The notes: generated from the letters alone by a model not told the origin. Positions 23,689 to 32,960 are shown, counted from the first letter of the stretch. The stretch is 64,000 nt of DNA from Muribaculum sp. (GCA_009775095.1 VSOZ01000001.1:124001-188000); one strand, 5' to 3'. Program-made: numbers and translations.

Positions 23689-24611
23689 TGTTCAAGTTCC
23701 CTACAGAATGTCTTCATTTCATAAAGTAAGTCCCTTTCGTTGACACGAATTGCATCAAGACGTTCGACAGAAACCTTTTTAGTAAGTAACACATCTTTAC
23801 CTTTGAGAGTTTTCTGATTTTTGAGTTTAATCTTAATATCTTCCGAGTCTGCAATGGGTTTAATGTGGGCACTGAGGAATTTTTTATAGTCCTCTTCCGT
23901 CATTTTGCGAGGTTTTGAGAATGTAATAAGTAGACGCGCATTAAGAATTTTCTGCTTAATGAGTTCGTCTATTTCCGGAGTAATTGATGTTAGGGACTTT
24001 ACTAACTCCGCAGCGATGTTGATAATTTTCATGCCCGTGCCAGTTCCTCCTCCATTGGTTGCGGAGGTCGGTATTTGGCAATTATCTCCGATTATAAACT
24101 CTCTCATTTCGTTCAAACGAATCCCATCTGGAACTACAATTGTAGGAGCAAAATTATAGAATCGCTCCTCACCGTCAAAAGACAGCAAGAAATTAAAATA
24201 AACTTGAAGTCGCTTTGCTTGCGATGGAGGGAGTGTTGAGATGATGAATTTTTTGCCTACAAAGAAGTAGGCTGTTTGAAGTACCGTTACAGTTTGTTCT
24301 GTAGAATCGGGTCTATTCTCTAAGCGAACTGTTTTCTCGTTAAACAGAGAATCGGGTATCATCGCAACCTGATCAGTTGGAGATATTCGTAATAATACGC
24401 CAAACACACCAGTCTCAGAAATGTTAAAGTCAGTCAAGACATCCTCTTCGTTAGAGGAACTGCTTAGTGCCATTCTTCTGTCATTGGCTGTGGTGTCTCG
24501 ATTGAGTCGTTGACAAAGCACAGAATAGAGGTCTGAACAATTAGAGTTTATATCTTCATGTTCAATGTCAAATGCCTGAAGTGTATAATCGCGATTTTTC
24601 TGATTCGCCAT
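23685..24611 (-). CDS. Soluble protein coupled to the membrane gene, RexA/KwaB-like candidate
   Basis: I start at the ATG 24609-24611, four bases from the LlaJI stop; earlier codons lie in the LlaJI gene. The product has 308 aa. The C-terminal part, IKQKILNARLLITFSKPRK then DSEDIKIKLKNQKTLKGK, resembles by eye the lambda RexA region with VIKPK...K followed by a sheet-forming stretch and a final helix. RexA is a 279-aa DNA-complex sensor that activates RexB. KwaB (DUF4868, about 315 aa) is an alternative. The position in a restriction operon favours defence. A Gly-rich loop (NGGGTGTG) lies near residue 190. Confidence 0.5.
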   Translation of the reverse strand: MANQKNRDYTLQAFDIEHEDINSNCSDLYSVLCQRLNRDTTANDRRMALSSSSNEEDVLTDFNISETGVFGVLLRISPTDQVAMIPDSLFNEKTVRLENRPDSTEQTVTVLQTAYFFVGKKFIISTLPPSQAKRLQVYFNFLLSFDGEERFYNFAPTIVVPDGIRLNEMREFIIGDNCQIPTSATNGGGTGTGMKIINIAAELVKSLTSITPEIDELIKQKILNARLLITFSKPRKMTEEDYKKFLSAHIKPIADSEDIKIKLKNQKTLKGKDVLLTKKVSVERLDAIRVNERDLLYEMKTFCRELEQ

Positions 24612-24615
24612 AGTT

Positions 24616-26805
24616 TTATGTTCTGTTATGAGATGAAAGTTCTTCGAGGGTTGCAAAAGTTGAATCGTATTTGGCGTTGATTGCCATGCAGTCAAGGTCG
24701 GATTCCAACGCCTTATTCTTTGCTCCGAGTTGGAGCACAAGATATAAGGGATAATCCTTTGGAGAGTGGATTATGTCAGCCGACACATCTTCAGGTTGCT
24801 CAACGGTAAAGGAGTCTATAGCATAGACGAGTTGCGATTCCCTCTGCCGTTTATGCAAAATTATGAAGCCAAGTTCAGACAAATTCTGTATAATCTTGGC
24901 TGAGCCTTCCGAGTACTTCAAGCCTATGGCGATGGTGTCGGCAGCAGCCAACTTCTCACGCGCAATGTCGTTGGTGACATTGTGGATAAGCACTCCGCGC
25001 TTGACCGCGGTTTGCAGTGCGGGCGCGGCACCGGCGTAGGCGGGTGGCGGCAGCAGTGGACGAGGGTCTGATCCGAGGTCGCATTTTACAATCTCGAAAG
25101 CCTTGCTGAAAAGATTGTAAACGTCCGCATTCTCGCTGTCAAATTTCGGGTCGCTTTGGAGCGCAAGAGCAACGATGCCACTGTCTTCGTATGGGGCTAA
25201 GATTTTGCCGTTGATTTCCTTGAAATGGCGGTTAAGAAAATCTTCCGTCACCACTCCCGGCTTGGCGCGCATGGCATAGAAATTATACTTGCCATTGAGT
25301 ACTTCCCGAATCTTATCACGGAAGATGTTGCGTACCTTTGTGCGCCAACCTTTCTTCTGAAAGGCGTTGTCGCGAGCATAGAGCGACACTACATAAAGGA
25401 AGTTGACATCATAGTGAGTGATAAGGAGAGTGTCGCGGTCAAATAAGCGGTTGCGATATTGCTGCGATACATGGGTTTTGACCTTTCGTTTGGTCTGCTC
25501 TATGGTATCAACATAGAGCGACTTAACGGAAGTGTCCTTGCTAAACTCCGGCATAGTGGCGCTTATAAAGAAGTTGGGCACAATGTTGTAGCCCTCGGTC
25601 AAAGGGTCGCGGAGGCAGAAGTCGGTTTCTCTCGGCTTTTCTTCGGAATCCTCTCCAAAGAAAAGATTGAGATTCCATTGTATTACATTTCTGGCGTAAG
25701 TATATTGCTTGGCAATAGACTCGTCCGTAACCTTATTCTTCTGCTTGTAATATTTGGAGTCACCTATGTAATAGACTTGTTTGTCGGGGGCTACATTGGT
25801 GAGGCTATCCCACAAATACATGTGGTCTACCTCCTTGCCGTCCTCTTGTTTCTTGTTAAGGCGGTCGGGGAAAGTATGGTCGCCGATAAGTTCGTCGATG
25901 ATGGCCTCGAAAATGATGTTGAAGTTTTTAACCAACAAGAACTCGTTGAGATGGGCATTGATGCGGATTTGCTTGGACTGCTCGAAGAAAGCAAAACACA
26001 AATCCCATAGTTGGAGAGCCTTATCGGAGAAATACTTGTATTTGATTTGTCGGAGGTGACGAATACCATAACTCTTATTAAGGTAGCGGTCAAAATGCTT
26101 GCCTGTGATAAGGTCGTAATTGAGGTTTAGAATTACAGGAAATCCGTAAACCTCGCGAATATGATTTAATATGGAGAAGAATATAATCAGAAGTTCCTCG
26201 TCGAAATTTATTTCTCGCTTTTTGCTTACGGGGTCAAGATAAATGGGCTCGTCGTTTTGAATGACAACCTCAGATGTGGCGATTGTGCGGTTCCAATTTA
26301 TTTTGTTGTAACCACGACGATTATTCTTCTGAATAAACACAAACCAATCCTGGTTTTGTTTATTGAAGTCGATAAGCGAGAGAATGATATCGAGAAACGT
26401 ATTGCTGAGGCGCTTCTTACCTTTGCCGAGGCGCACCACGTTTTGTTGACGCACGATTGTTCGGTCCTTACCGCAGCGATCGCAGTTATCACGATACACT
26501 GCGATTGCACGGTAAATCCAAACCGAAAGGCCGTAAATGAACTCTCGTTCATTTTTACTCAGCGGATTTGTAGGACTCATCAAGTCCACAATATCCGCCG
26601 GGTTGTGATGACCGAAAACTTTCTCTTTTTGGTCCAATACGACTTTCGGCAGAATAAAGACACTTTCACCCTTGGCGGCATGGTAATAGTAGCCAACGTA
26701 ATTCACTTTGGATACACCATCCACCACGTCAAGTTCGTCGATATTAGGGAATAAATTCTTAACGAGGTCGAATGAATATGGATGATCTTCAATCAGCAGT
26801 TTCAT
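24616..26805 (-). CDS. LlaJI-family restriction endonuclease subunit
   Basis: The protein has 729 aa. Residues 1-330 resemble the LlaJI/McrC-like N-terminal region with VFILPKVVLDQKE and NWNRTI. A PD-(D/E)xK-type core follows at about residues 335-360 (VDHMYLWDS, then YYIGDSKYYK). The remaining 350 residues are helical and may contact DNA or the AAA+ partner. LlaJI systems use two 5mC methylases and two restriction subunits, one an McrB-like motor, exactly the set found here. It lies 10 bp downstream of the motor gene. The nuclease role is family-based. Confidence 0.75.
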   Translation of the reverse strand: MKLLIEDHPYSFDLVKNLFPNIDELDVVDGVSKVNYVGYYYHAAKGESVFILPKVVLDQKEKVFGHHNPADIVDLMSPTNPLSKNEREFIYGLSVWIYRAIAVYRDNCDRCGKDRTIVRQQNVVRLGKGKKRLSNTFLDIILSLIDFNKQNQDWFVFIQKNNRRGYNKINWNRTIATSEVVIQNDEPIYLDPVSKKREINFDEELLIIFFSILNHIREVYGFPVILNLNYDLITGKHFDRYLNKSYGIRHLRQIKYKYFSDKALQLWDLCFAFFEQSKQIRINAHLNEFLLVKNFNIIFEAIIDELIGDHTFPDRLNKKQEDGKEVDHMYLWDSLTNVAPDKQVYYIGDSKYYKQKNKVTDESIAKQYTYARNVIQWNLNLFFGEDSEEKPRETDFCLRDPLTEGYNIVPNFFISATMPEFSKDTSVKSLYVDTIEQTKRKVKTHVSQQYRNRLFDRDTLLITHYDVNFLYVVSLYARDNAFQKKGWRTKVRNIFRDKIREVLNGKYNFYAMRAKPGVVTEDFLNRHFKEINGKILAPYEDSGIVALALQSDPKFDSENADVYNLFSKAFEIVKCDLGSDPRPLLPPPAYAGAAPALQTAVKRGVLIHNVTNDIAREKLAAADTIAIGLKYSEGSAKIIQNLSELGFIILHKRQRESQLVYAIDSFTVEQPEDVSADIIHSPKDYPLYLVLQLGAKNKALESDLDCMAINAKYDSTFATLEELSSHNRT

Positions 26806-26815
26806 CGTCGGCTTG

Positions 26816-28495
26816 TTATTCCTCGGTCTCTACGGGTTCAGTTTGCTCGGTGGGTAGATTTTCTTCTCCGATTACGTTGCGCACGAAGCGCTCCACGCGG
26901 CTTTCGTCAACGCCTCCGTTTTCGATGAAATATGATGCAAATGTCATGGGTTGACCGTCATCACCTTTGAAGAAATCTTCTTCAAGGCCGAAGTCCTTGA
27001 ACACGTCTTGATAGAGGAAGAAAATTACCTTTGAGAGGAACCGTTCGGCAGAGATGTGCATTGCACCATCTTCCTGACGTTTCGCTTTTGCGAAGAAGTA
27101 GCCGAGCTGTTTGTCTTCCTGTTGGATTTCTCCGCCCTCGATTTTTTCGTTAATGGCTTCAACGAATTGCCACCAATCGTATTCGTTTCCGTTGGTAAAA
27201 CGGATTTTATAACCCTCGTCGGCACGTTTTATTTTGATGTATTTCCACTCCCAACGACGTTTGAAGGCCGAGTCAATCGGGAAAAGCGATTGGTCGGAGG
27301 TGTTCATCGTCGCCCAAATATAGAGATTGTTCGGTAAAAGGAGGTGTGAGCCTTTCAGCACTTCGCCGACAATGTCCTTGCCACCTTTGTATAGAGAATT
27401 TATCTCATCATGCTTTGCGATGGATACGTCCTCGAACACCTTGCGGAGTTCTTTAGCAAGGTCATCATCGGCCACGATGGGATAATCTGAAAATCCCGAC
27501 TCGTTGCGGTCGAGCAACTGGAAAATGTCGCCGAAGATTTGGGCGCAGTTTCCACGGTTGATTTCCTCGATTACGAGGAAAACAGGCTTCGGATTTTCAT
27601 TGGTCTGTGCCTTCCATGCAGCGATGTAGGCTTTCAGGAAAGCTTGAAAAACATAGCGATATGTTATTTTGGTTTCCTCAATCTCATTACCCTCGCTATC
27701 CTTTACGGGGATAGCCTTGTCTCCCATGAAAGTGTAAACCTTCTTGGATTCTGTAATGGGTTTATACGAGCCTACAAAACTGGCATAATCAGTGTCAGGA
27801 TGGAACGTTGTGCGGTAGTTCTCATACTCTGTGCACATTTGATTGATAGTATGCGACTTGCCAGTGCCGGGCGCACCGAAGAAGATTTGTTGGAGTGGTG
27901 CATCCAATTTGCGTTCTTTTAGTTGATTGCTGAACACGTCAAAGAACGCCTTTTTATCATTACGATCGAATGGAGCATTCATAATTTCTTTGTAATTAGG
28001 ATTAAGATGGATGTCGTTACCATCAAATGAGAAAAGATTTGAATAAGAGAGCAGGGTTTTAATGGCCGAAAGATTGCCGACATCCTCTTTAATGAGGTCT
28101 TGCATGATTCGGGAAAAATCAGATACGTATGGATGTTGTTCCAAATATTCGACAATTGATTTTTCTAAGAAAATTGGCGAATCTAAATTCTTAAAGCCTC
28201 TGCGTGTATAAGGATTAGGAACGTAGTATTTAGACACTAAATGTTCCAAATAATCTTTAGCTTCCTCATCTGATATGTCGTGGTTGAAACGAGGATAATA
28301 GACACCATCAATAGTGACATATAAGCCTAACTGACAAGCCAATTGATATGGGGTATGCATGAATCCCGGGAAACGTTTTTCTACTATATCGAAAAACTTA
28401 TCTTCGGGCATAGATTCATGCGGAAGAACATCGTTGACCAATTCAACGATATTGTGAGGCCGAGCGGCTCGCCATTTACAAATAGGGTCTCCCAT
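26816..28495 (-). CDS. McrB-like AAA+ motor of the restriction system
   Basis: The protein has 559 aa. Residues 207-214 are GAPGTGKS (Walker A) and VFLVIEEINRGN is Walker B. The segment ATMNTSDQSLFPIDSAFKRR matches the McrB signature (MNTxDxS) and arginine finger. Residues 1-180 form an N-terminal specificity region with winged-helix-like parts, as in LlaJI R1 and McrB proteins that bind DNA sites. McrB-type motors hydrolyse GTP and translocate DNA to activate the nuclease partner. It sits 4 bp after the second methylase and 10 bp before the nuclease. Confidence 0.88.
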   Translation of the reverse strand: MGDPICKWRAARPHNIVELVNDVLPHESMPEDKFFDIVEKRFPGFMHTPYQLACQLGLYVTIDGVYYPRFNHDISDEEAKDYLEHLVSKYYVPNPYTRRGFKNLDSPIFLEKSIVEYLEQHPYVSDFSRIMQDLIKEDVGNLSAIKTLLSYSNLFSFDGNDIHLNPNYKEIMNAPFDRNDKKAFFDVFSNQLKERKLDAPLQQIFFGAPGTGKSHTINQMCTEYENYRTTFHPDTDYASFVGSYKPITESKKVYTFMGDKAIPVKDSEGNEIEETKITYRYVFQAFLKAYIAAWKAQTNENPKPVFLVIEEINRGNCAQIFGDIFQLLDRNESGFSDYPIVADDDLAKELRKVFEDVSIAKHDEINSLYKGGKDIVGEVLKGSHLLLPNNLYIWATMNTSDQSLFPIDSAFKRRWEWKYIKIKRADEGYKIRFTNGNEYDWWQFVEAINEKIEGGEIQQEDKQLGYFFAKAKRQEDGAMHISAERFLSKVIFFLYQDVFKDFGLEEDFFKGDDGQPMTFASYFIENGGVDESRVERFVRNVIGEENLPTEQTEPVETEE

Positions 28496-28499
28496 AGCT

Positions 28500-29234
28500 T
28501 TACTTATCTAAGGATAAAAGATACGAAGACCATTGCTCGGCAATGGCTTTCGCAAAACCTGGAAATGTTTTACTGCGCAGTGTTCGGCGCTCTTCTGATG
28601 TTTTGGCCTTGCATAAAGCATCTGAATACCATTTTGGAAGAGTGCGACCACTACTTAAAACTACTCGTTCACCATGACCAACAACGTTGGTCTCTTTAAG
28701 AGGAGGAAGATTTTTGAGCCATAAACATGTTAGTTTGGAGGCTTCGTCACCAAACATCCACGGCTGAACGGCTTGATTAGGTTTCCTCCATCGAGTACTC
28801 ATGATGCCTACCGGATTCTCTATTGCAATATGCTCAATGGGAGCATTAGCTAATGCGAGAAAAAAAGCAACGCCATCTTCTCTGTCTTGTGCCCGATTAG
28901 GAAATTTGGGATGTGGGCGACGTTGCCCAATTGGTAAATGTTTATCTTCAGGGTGATAATACCACTGAGCACCGCTTACAGCCAAATATGTACAAGGCGG
29001 GTGGGCTACCATTAAATCCCATTCACCGTCAATAAATACAGATTCGCCAGTTTGGAGCTTGCCTCCATGATTGCGGATAACTCCGAGGACATCGCAATTG
29101 AAGTGCCATTCGGGATGTCCCCCACTACATTTAAGAATATCGCAGCTATAGGCATTATGCCCTAATATGCGAAATTCTTTGCATACAGCTTGGCTCTCTT
29201 CGCATGCGACTAATATGTTGAGTGTTCGGTTCAT
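28500..29234 (-). CDS. Cytosine-methylase-related protein (second MTase of the system)
   Basis: The protein has 244 aa. It begins LNILVACEESQAVCKEF, like a SAM-binding motif I strand, and contains HPPCTYLAVSGAQWY, which matches the PC catalytic loop of C5-cytosine methylases in shape. AIENPVGIMSTRW resembles the ENV motif. It is shorter than typical Dcm proteins because it lacks a large target-recognition domain. Similar proteins are frequent in phages. In a LlaJI-type operon it would be the second methylase. Its start overlaps the main methylase stop (ATGA). Confidence 0.7.
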   Translation of the reverse strand: MNRTLNILVACEESQAVCKEFRILGHNAYSCDILKCSGGHPEWHFNCDVLGVIRNHGGKLQTGESVFIDGEWDLMVAHPPCTYLAVSGAQWYYHPEDKHLPIGQRRPHPKFPNRAQDREDGVAFFLALANAPIEHIAIENPVGIMSTRWRKPNQAVQPWMFGDEASKLTCLWLKNLPPLKETNVVGHGERVVLSSGRTLPKWYSDALCKAKTSEERRTLRSKTFPGFAKAIAEQWSSYLLSLDK

Positions 29235-30478
29235 TTTTGGAATACTGAGGAAATAGCTAAAGCTATATTTTTGGCAAAATTAACAGGAACAGCATTGCCT
29301 ATCATCTTAAAACAATAGGCTCCAGAGCCTAAAAACTCGTAGTCCATTGGAAAGGATTGCAACAAAGCAGCTTCCCTAATGGATATGGAACGGAGTTGGT
29401 TTATATCAGGATGAATAAACATCAGTCCGTCCTTATACAAATGAGACACGACAGTAGGAGACGGTTTATCCCATTCGAGTGCGCGGTATTTTATGTGGTT
29501 GGATTTAATTCCAGTTATTTTGGTGTAATAAGCGAGCTTTTCCTCGTTAGTCGCATGGTTCATGTCGGTAGACAACCACTCCTTGAAGATACTAACATCT
29601 CTCGGACTGTGATAACGGGCGAGGTGTAGAGGTACTTTTATGTTCCCCACTAACTCGTGAGAGACATTACTACGACCAACTTTTATAGGTATTGCAAGAG
29701 GTTTGAACTTGGGCATATCCCCAATAGCATCACGAACAGTCTTACGAGTGTGAGACTTTCTTTCGGTAAGCGCAGAATAGAGTGTATCGAGTGAATATTG
29801 GCCGCCATTTTTTACACCGATAATAATTACACGATTTCTAACTTGGGGCGTGTCGAAATCGGCTGCACAATATACAGCGGATTTCAAATTATCGGGTTCT
29901 AGAATTTTATATCCAATATTTTTGAACGCTTCAAAAATACGAATACGTACGGGGGTGTCTCCGGGGCAAGCACTCAATAGACCCGGGACATTTTCAAAAA
30001 CGAATAATTCGGGTTGAAAATGTGCCACGATTTTAACGAAACTTTCAAAGAGGAAGTTTCTATAATCGTTCTTCATTGAATGAGGGTCTTGTGCTCGTCC
30101 ACAAAGAGAATAGGCTTGGCACGGTGGGCCTCCAATGATTATATCAACTTTAGAGTCGCCAATCAACCCCTGTAAACCATTCTTGATTATTTCAGAGTGG
30201 TTTTCAGAGCCATATTGATTTATGGATTCTTCAGACCAATTGCCGTGAATAAGCTCGTCAGTCTTTTGTACGTCAAATCTTATGACACGCTTAGTTGCAT
30301 CTTCTTCAGTATGCCCCCAATGTTTAACCAACCTATTACGGAGGGTATTGACCATTGGAGATTCCCATTCCACATGCGCTAAGGCCTCAAAGCCTCCAGC
30401 TTGAAGAAAACCTTCGGAAAGGCCACCGCAACCAGCGAACAAATCAATGAATGTATATGTCGGTTTCGTTGTTCTCAA
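29231..30478 (-). CDS. C5-cytosine DNA methyltransferase
   Basis: The protein has 415 aa. It has FIDLFAGCGGLSEGFLQAGG (motif I, SAM binding), GGPPCQAYSLCG (motif IV with the catalytic Cys near residue 118), FVFENVPGLL (motif VI) and RNRVIIIG (motif VIII). Motifs IX-X appear as LLQSFP and MIGNAVPVNFA near the C-terminus. The target-recognition region lies at about 240-330. It transfers methyl groups from SAM to C5 of cytosine and protects the host from the McrB-like/LlaJI nuclease pair. Translation is coupled to the XRE gene (ATGA). Confidence 0.93.
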   Translation of the reverse strand: MRTTKPTYTFIDLFAGCGGLSEGFLQAGGFEALAHVEWESPMVNTLRNRLVKHWGHTEEDATKRVIRFDVQKTDELIHGNWSEESINQYGSENHSEIIKNGLQGLIGDSKVDIIIGGPPCQAYSLCGRAQDPHSMKNDYRNFLFESFVKIVAHFQPELFVFENVPGLLSACPGDTPVRIRIFEAFKNIGYKILEPDNLKSAVYCAADFDTPQVRNRVIIIGVKNGGQYSLDTLYSALTERKSHTRKTVRDAIGDMPKFKPLAIPIKVGRSNVSHELVGNIKVPLHLARYHSPRDVSIFKEWLSTDMNHATNEEKLAYYTKITGIKSNHIKYRALEWDKPSPTVVSHLYKDGLMFIHPDINQLRSISIREAALLQSFPMDYEFLGSGAYCFKMIGNAVPVNFAKNIALAISSVFQK

Positions 30479-30678
30479 CTGATTCTCACTAATTCGGAAA
30501 GTTCGACTTCCAATAATTTTGAAATCTGTACTAGACTTGCCAGATCAGGTTGGCTGGAATTGGTACACCATTTTGAAATGGTCGTCTGATCTTTGCCTAA
30601 TTGCTCAGCCAACCATTTATTAGTTTTTTTCTTCTCGGCCAAAATGACCTTCAAGCGGTTCAAATCGTGATTCTCCAT
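30475..30678 (-). CDS. XRE-family controller protein of the restriction operon
   Basis: From the ATG at 30676-30678 (an earlier TTG is less likely) the product has 67 aa. It is a single HTH_XRE: VILAEKKKTNKWLAEQLGK and QTTISKWCTNSSQPDLASL. Small XRE proteins upstream of methylases often act as C-proteins that time methylase and nuclease expression. Its stop overlaps the methylase start. A promoter box lies at 30704-30711, so the protein probably binds there. Confidence 0.8.
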   Translation of the reverse strand: MENHDLNRLKVILAEKKKTNKWLAEQLGKDQTTISKWCTNSSQPDLASLVQISKLLEVELSELVRIS

Positions 30679-30703
30679 GCTCAAAGATGGTTTATTACAA
30701 CTG

Positions 30704-30711
30704 CAAAGTTA
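30704..30711 (-). promoter_or_regulatory. -7 box of the restriction operon
   Basis: The complement reads TAACTTTG, a perfect TAnnTTTG, 26 bp from the XRE start codon. It would drive the whole operon from 30678 leftwards to about 22947. Confidence 0.6.
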
Positions 30712-30804
30712 ATCAAAAGAGTCGAAACTACATAGGATTTCGGCTAAAACTTTTGTGGTATTATCAAATAGATGAATTTATTTCAATATAAGGAAGTGCC
30801 TTGG

Positions 30805-31302
30805 CTATAGTTGATTTTTCCAATAGTTGATTTCGGGCTCGGCTGCTATACCTTGCTCCGTATTTTCTTCTGAATACAAATCTGGGCTTACTATGTTGTT
30901 ATAAAGTTTCTCCAATCTGTTCATGCGCCCTGTGACTGCTTTTATCTCGCATTCCCATATCCGTATGACTTTCCACCCTAGGCGCATCAATTCTGCTTCC
31001 GTCTCAGTATCACGCTCAATATTTCTTGTTATCTTGGTTTGCCAAAAATCGACATTGGATTTTGGCAGACGGAAATACTTGCATCCTTCATGACCGTGCC
31101 AGAAGCAACCGTTGACGAAAATGACGGTTTTATATTTCGGCAGTACAATATCCGGAGTCCCCGGCAACTTTCGGACTTGAACACGGAAGCGCAGACCCCG
31201 TGAGAAAAGATACTTCCGCACAATCATTTCCGGCTTCGTATCCTTCCCTTTGATAGCCGCCATGCAGCGACTCCGTTGCTCCGGTGTCATCACATCCGCC
31301 AT
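30805..31302 (-). CDS. vsr: Very short patch repair endonuclease (Vsr)
   Basis: The protein has 165 aa. MTPEQRSRCMAAIKGKDTKPE is the standard Vsr N-terminus (RSxxMxxIkgkdTkPE). LPGTPDIVLPKYKTVIFVNG carries the nuclease core Asp, and CFWHGHEGCKYF the zinc and catalytic His cluster. Vsr nicks 5' of T:G mismatches created by deamination of 5-methylcytosine, so it accompanies the methylases of this operon. It has its own reading frame 120 bp upstream of the XRE gene and is co-directional with the radical SAM gene that ends 40 bp before it. Confidence 0.93.
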   Translation of the reverse strand: MADVMTPEQRSRCMAAIKGKDTKPEMIVRKYLFSRGLRFRVQVRKLPGTPDIVLPKYKTVIFVNGCFWHGHEGCKYFRLPKSNVDFWQTKITRNIERDTETEAELMRLGWKVIRIWECEIKAVTGRMNRLEKLYNNIVSPDLYSEENTEQGIAAEPEINYWKNQL

Positions 31303-31341
31303 TATATTTCAATGAAATTAAAAATTGTGAATCCGAGAATA

Positions 31342-32760
31342 TTAGAATTGCCGATTGTTGTTAGCAATTTGTCTTTTAATTTTTGCGATAGCGCAAAAGT
31401 ATGGATTAAGATCTCTACAATCCAGCGTGTCGCTTTCGTTGACGTTCCTAATAAGACAGATAGAACAATATTCTTTATTTTCGCAATTCATGCATTGCGG
31501 AAAATCTTTAATTGTTAAGTTCCTCAACGATAACACATCTAGTGAGTTTTCCCAAATATCCTTGAGAGAAGAATGTCTAATATCCCCCAAAATATAACTT
31601 TGCCAGCCTTCACAGGGGTATATTTTACCTAACGGTGATATACATAATGAGCTGTAACATACTGGACAAATATAAGTTTGTGATGGAGACTTATCCATAT
31701 TTGAATTAATATCCTCAGTCGTATGCATTTCTTCTATCAATGATTCTATTTCATGTAATTCTAATCTACAATGCAGATTCTTGCGAGAGCCATCAAAACA
31801 TCCAAACAGCATATAATCGCTACTTGCTTCTATATTAAGCGATTTGGCCCAATCCAAAACATCTTGAAAAGAATTTTTGTTCTGTTTCATTATTGGACAA
31901 TTAATCTGCATCGGGATATTGAGTTCGTAAAGTTTCTCTATTGCATTTTTGGTTCGATTGCAACTACCCTTTACGCCTGTGATTGAATCATGAATATCCT
32001 CGTTTAAAGAATACAGAGAAGTTTGAACGCTAAGTAAAGGTGTTTTTTTGAATTCCTCAATGAGATCATCTGTTAGGAATATGAGGTTTGAAAGAATGTT
32101 GATTGAAAAATTAGCTTCCCTGCCTTTCTGTATAAAGAACGCTAAATTAGGATTTAACATAGGCTCTCCACCGCTCATTGTAATATTTAAAACATTCAAT
32201 TTCTTACATTGAGCGATAATTTCATTAAATAATTCTTTCGACATCGTTTCCCTTTTTGTATGATATGGGAAATAACAATGAGTGCAATGTTCATTGCATG
32301 CACTGGAAATATTTAAATGAAGTCTAATCAAGCGATAATTGGCAAACCAATTGCTATCAAATGAGTCGGAGTTTTGATTGATTGCATTTTCTTGCACTGA
32401 GTGGTTCTCTAAGTTTGCATATGAGAACCAATTATCCGCATATTCGCATTCAGCATCTTCTAAGCATATAACAAAACCATCCGATGACAATTCTGTCAAA
32501 AAATCATTCGCATCATTTTCCAGAATCTGTAATGGAACGTCTGTAAATATTTGAGATAACTTTTCAGATATTTCTTTTAAGGATTGTGGTTGTTCATTTA
32601 ATATTGAGTAGATTACACTTCCTGCTTTGGATATGATTCGATCTCCAATCTTCCGGCTACTTTTTATGGCTGTATCATAACCGAAATTTCGGTTATCTGT
32701 TAGGTAGCCGAAATCAGGATAATCCCTGAACAGGACATGGTGTGACTTACAATAATTCAT
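31342..32760 (-). CDS. Radical SAM/SPASM peptide maturase with PqqD-like N-terminal domain
   Basis: I prefer the ATG at 32758-32760 (MNYCKSHHVLF), though an upstream ATG at 32781 is possible. The 472-aa enzyme has an N-terminal RRE-like domain (residues 5-105: LKEISEKLSQIF, then DANDFLTELSSDGFV). The radical SAM motif is CNEHCTHC (C155, C159, C162), which binds the 4Fe-4S cluster. A C-terminal Cys-rich SPASM region starts at CPVCYSSLC and ends with YCSICLI. Such enzymes install thioether or C-C crosslinks in a ribosomal peptide. The substrate is presumably the Cys-rich ORF just upstream (32818-32931). No transporter or protease gene is adjacent. Confidence 0.9.
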   Translation of the reverse strand: MNYCKSHHVLFRDYPDFGYLTDNRNFGYDTAIKSSRKIGDRIISKAGSVIYSILNEQPQSLKEISEKLSQIFTDVPLQILENDANDFLTELSSDGFVICLEDAECEYADNWFSYANLENHSVQENAINQNSDSFDSNWFANYRLIRLHLNISSACNEHCTHCYFPYHTKRETMSKELFNEIIAQCKKLNVLNITMSGGEPMLNPNLAFFIQKGREANFSINILSNLIFLTDDLIEEFKKTPLLSVQTSLYSLNEDIHDSITGVKGSCNRTKNAIEKLYELNIPMQINCPIMKQNKNSFQDVLDWAKSLNIEASSDYMLFGCFDGSRKNLHCRLELHEIESLIEEMHTTEDINSNMDKSPSQTYICPVCYSSLCISPLGKIYPCEGWQSYILGDIRHSSLKDIWENSLDVLSLRNLTIKDFPQCMNCENKEYCSICLIRNVNESDTLDCRDLNPYFCAIAKIKRQIANNNRQF

Positions 32761-32817
32761 AATAAAAAGCGGCAGCAACATTAGCTACCGCATGACATTA
32801 ATCGTTAGAATTTGCAA

Positions 32818-32931
32818 TTAATGCTTGCCGGAAGGCTTTGTCGAACAAGATGGTCTTCCGCAGGGTTTCTTTGAGCAATCTGCCATCTGGAAGAAGCTCT
32901 TTACAAGAACAGTTGGTTTCTCGTAGCTCAT
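32818..32931 (-). CDS. Predicted Cys-rich RiPP precursor peptide (37 aa)
   Basis: A 37-codon ORF lies 57 bp upstream of the maturase start on the same strand. It starts at the ATG 32929-32931 and stops at 32818-32820. The leader part is MSYEKPTVLVKS followed by a short FFQMA segment. The core begins with Asp and reads CSKKPCGRPSCSTKPSGKH: three Cys spaced C-x4-C-x4-C, rich in Lys, Pro, Ser and Gly and lacking aromatics. No double-glycine motif precedes the core. A consensus promoter (32961-32992) lies upstream with a normal leader. The radical SAM enzyme downstream probably modifies the Cys region. Confidence 0.72.
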   Translation of the reverse strand: MSYEKPTVLVKSFFQMADCSKKPCGRPSCSTKPSGKH

Positions 32932-32960
32932 TGACAAAAATTTTTAAAATTAAACATATA

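Noticed and set aside
25459..26010. 183-codon plus-strand ORF opposite the LlaJI-family gene
   Set aside because: Mirror frame of a gene with clear nuclease and operon context.
29231..30478. Solitary Dcm-type methylase without restriction partner
   Set aside because: The McrB-like motor and LlaJI-family nuclease follow in the same operon, so it belongs to a restriction system.
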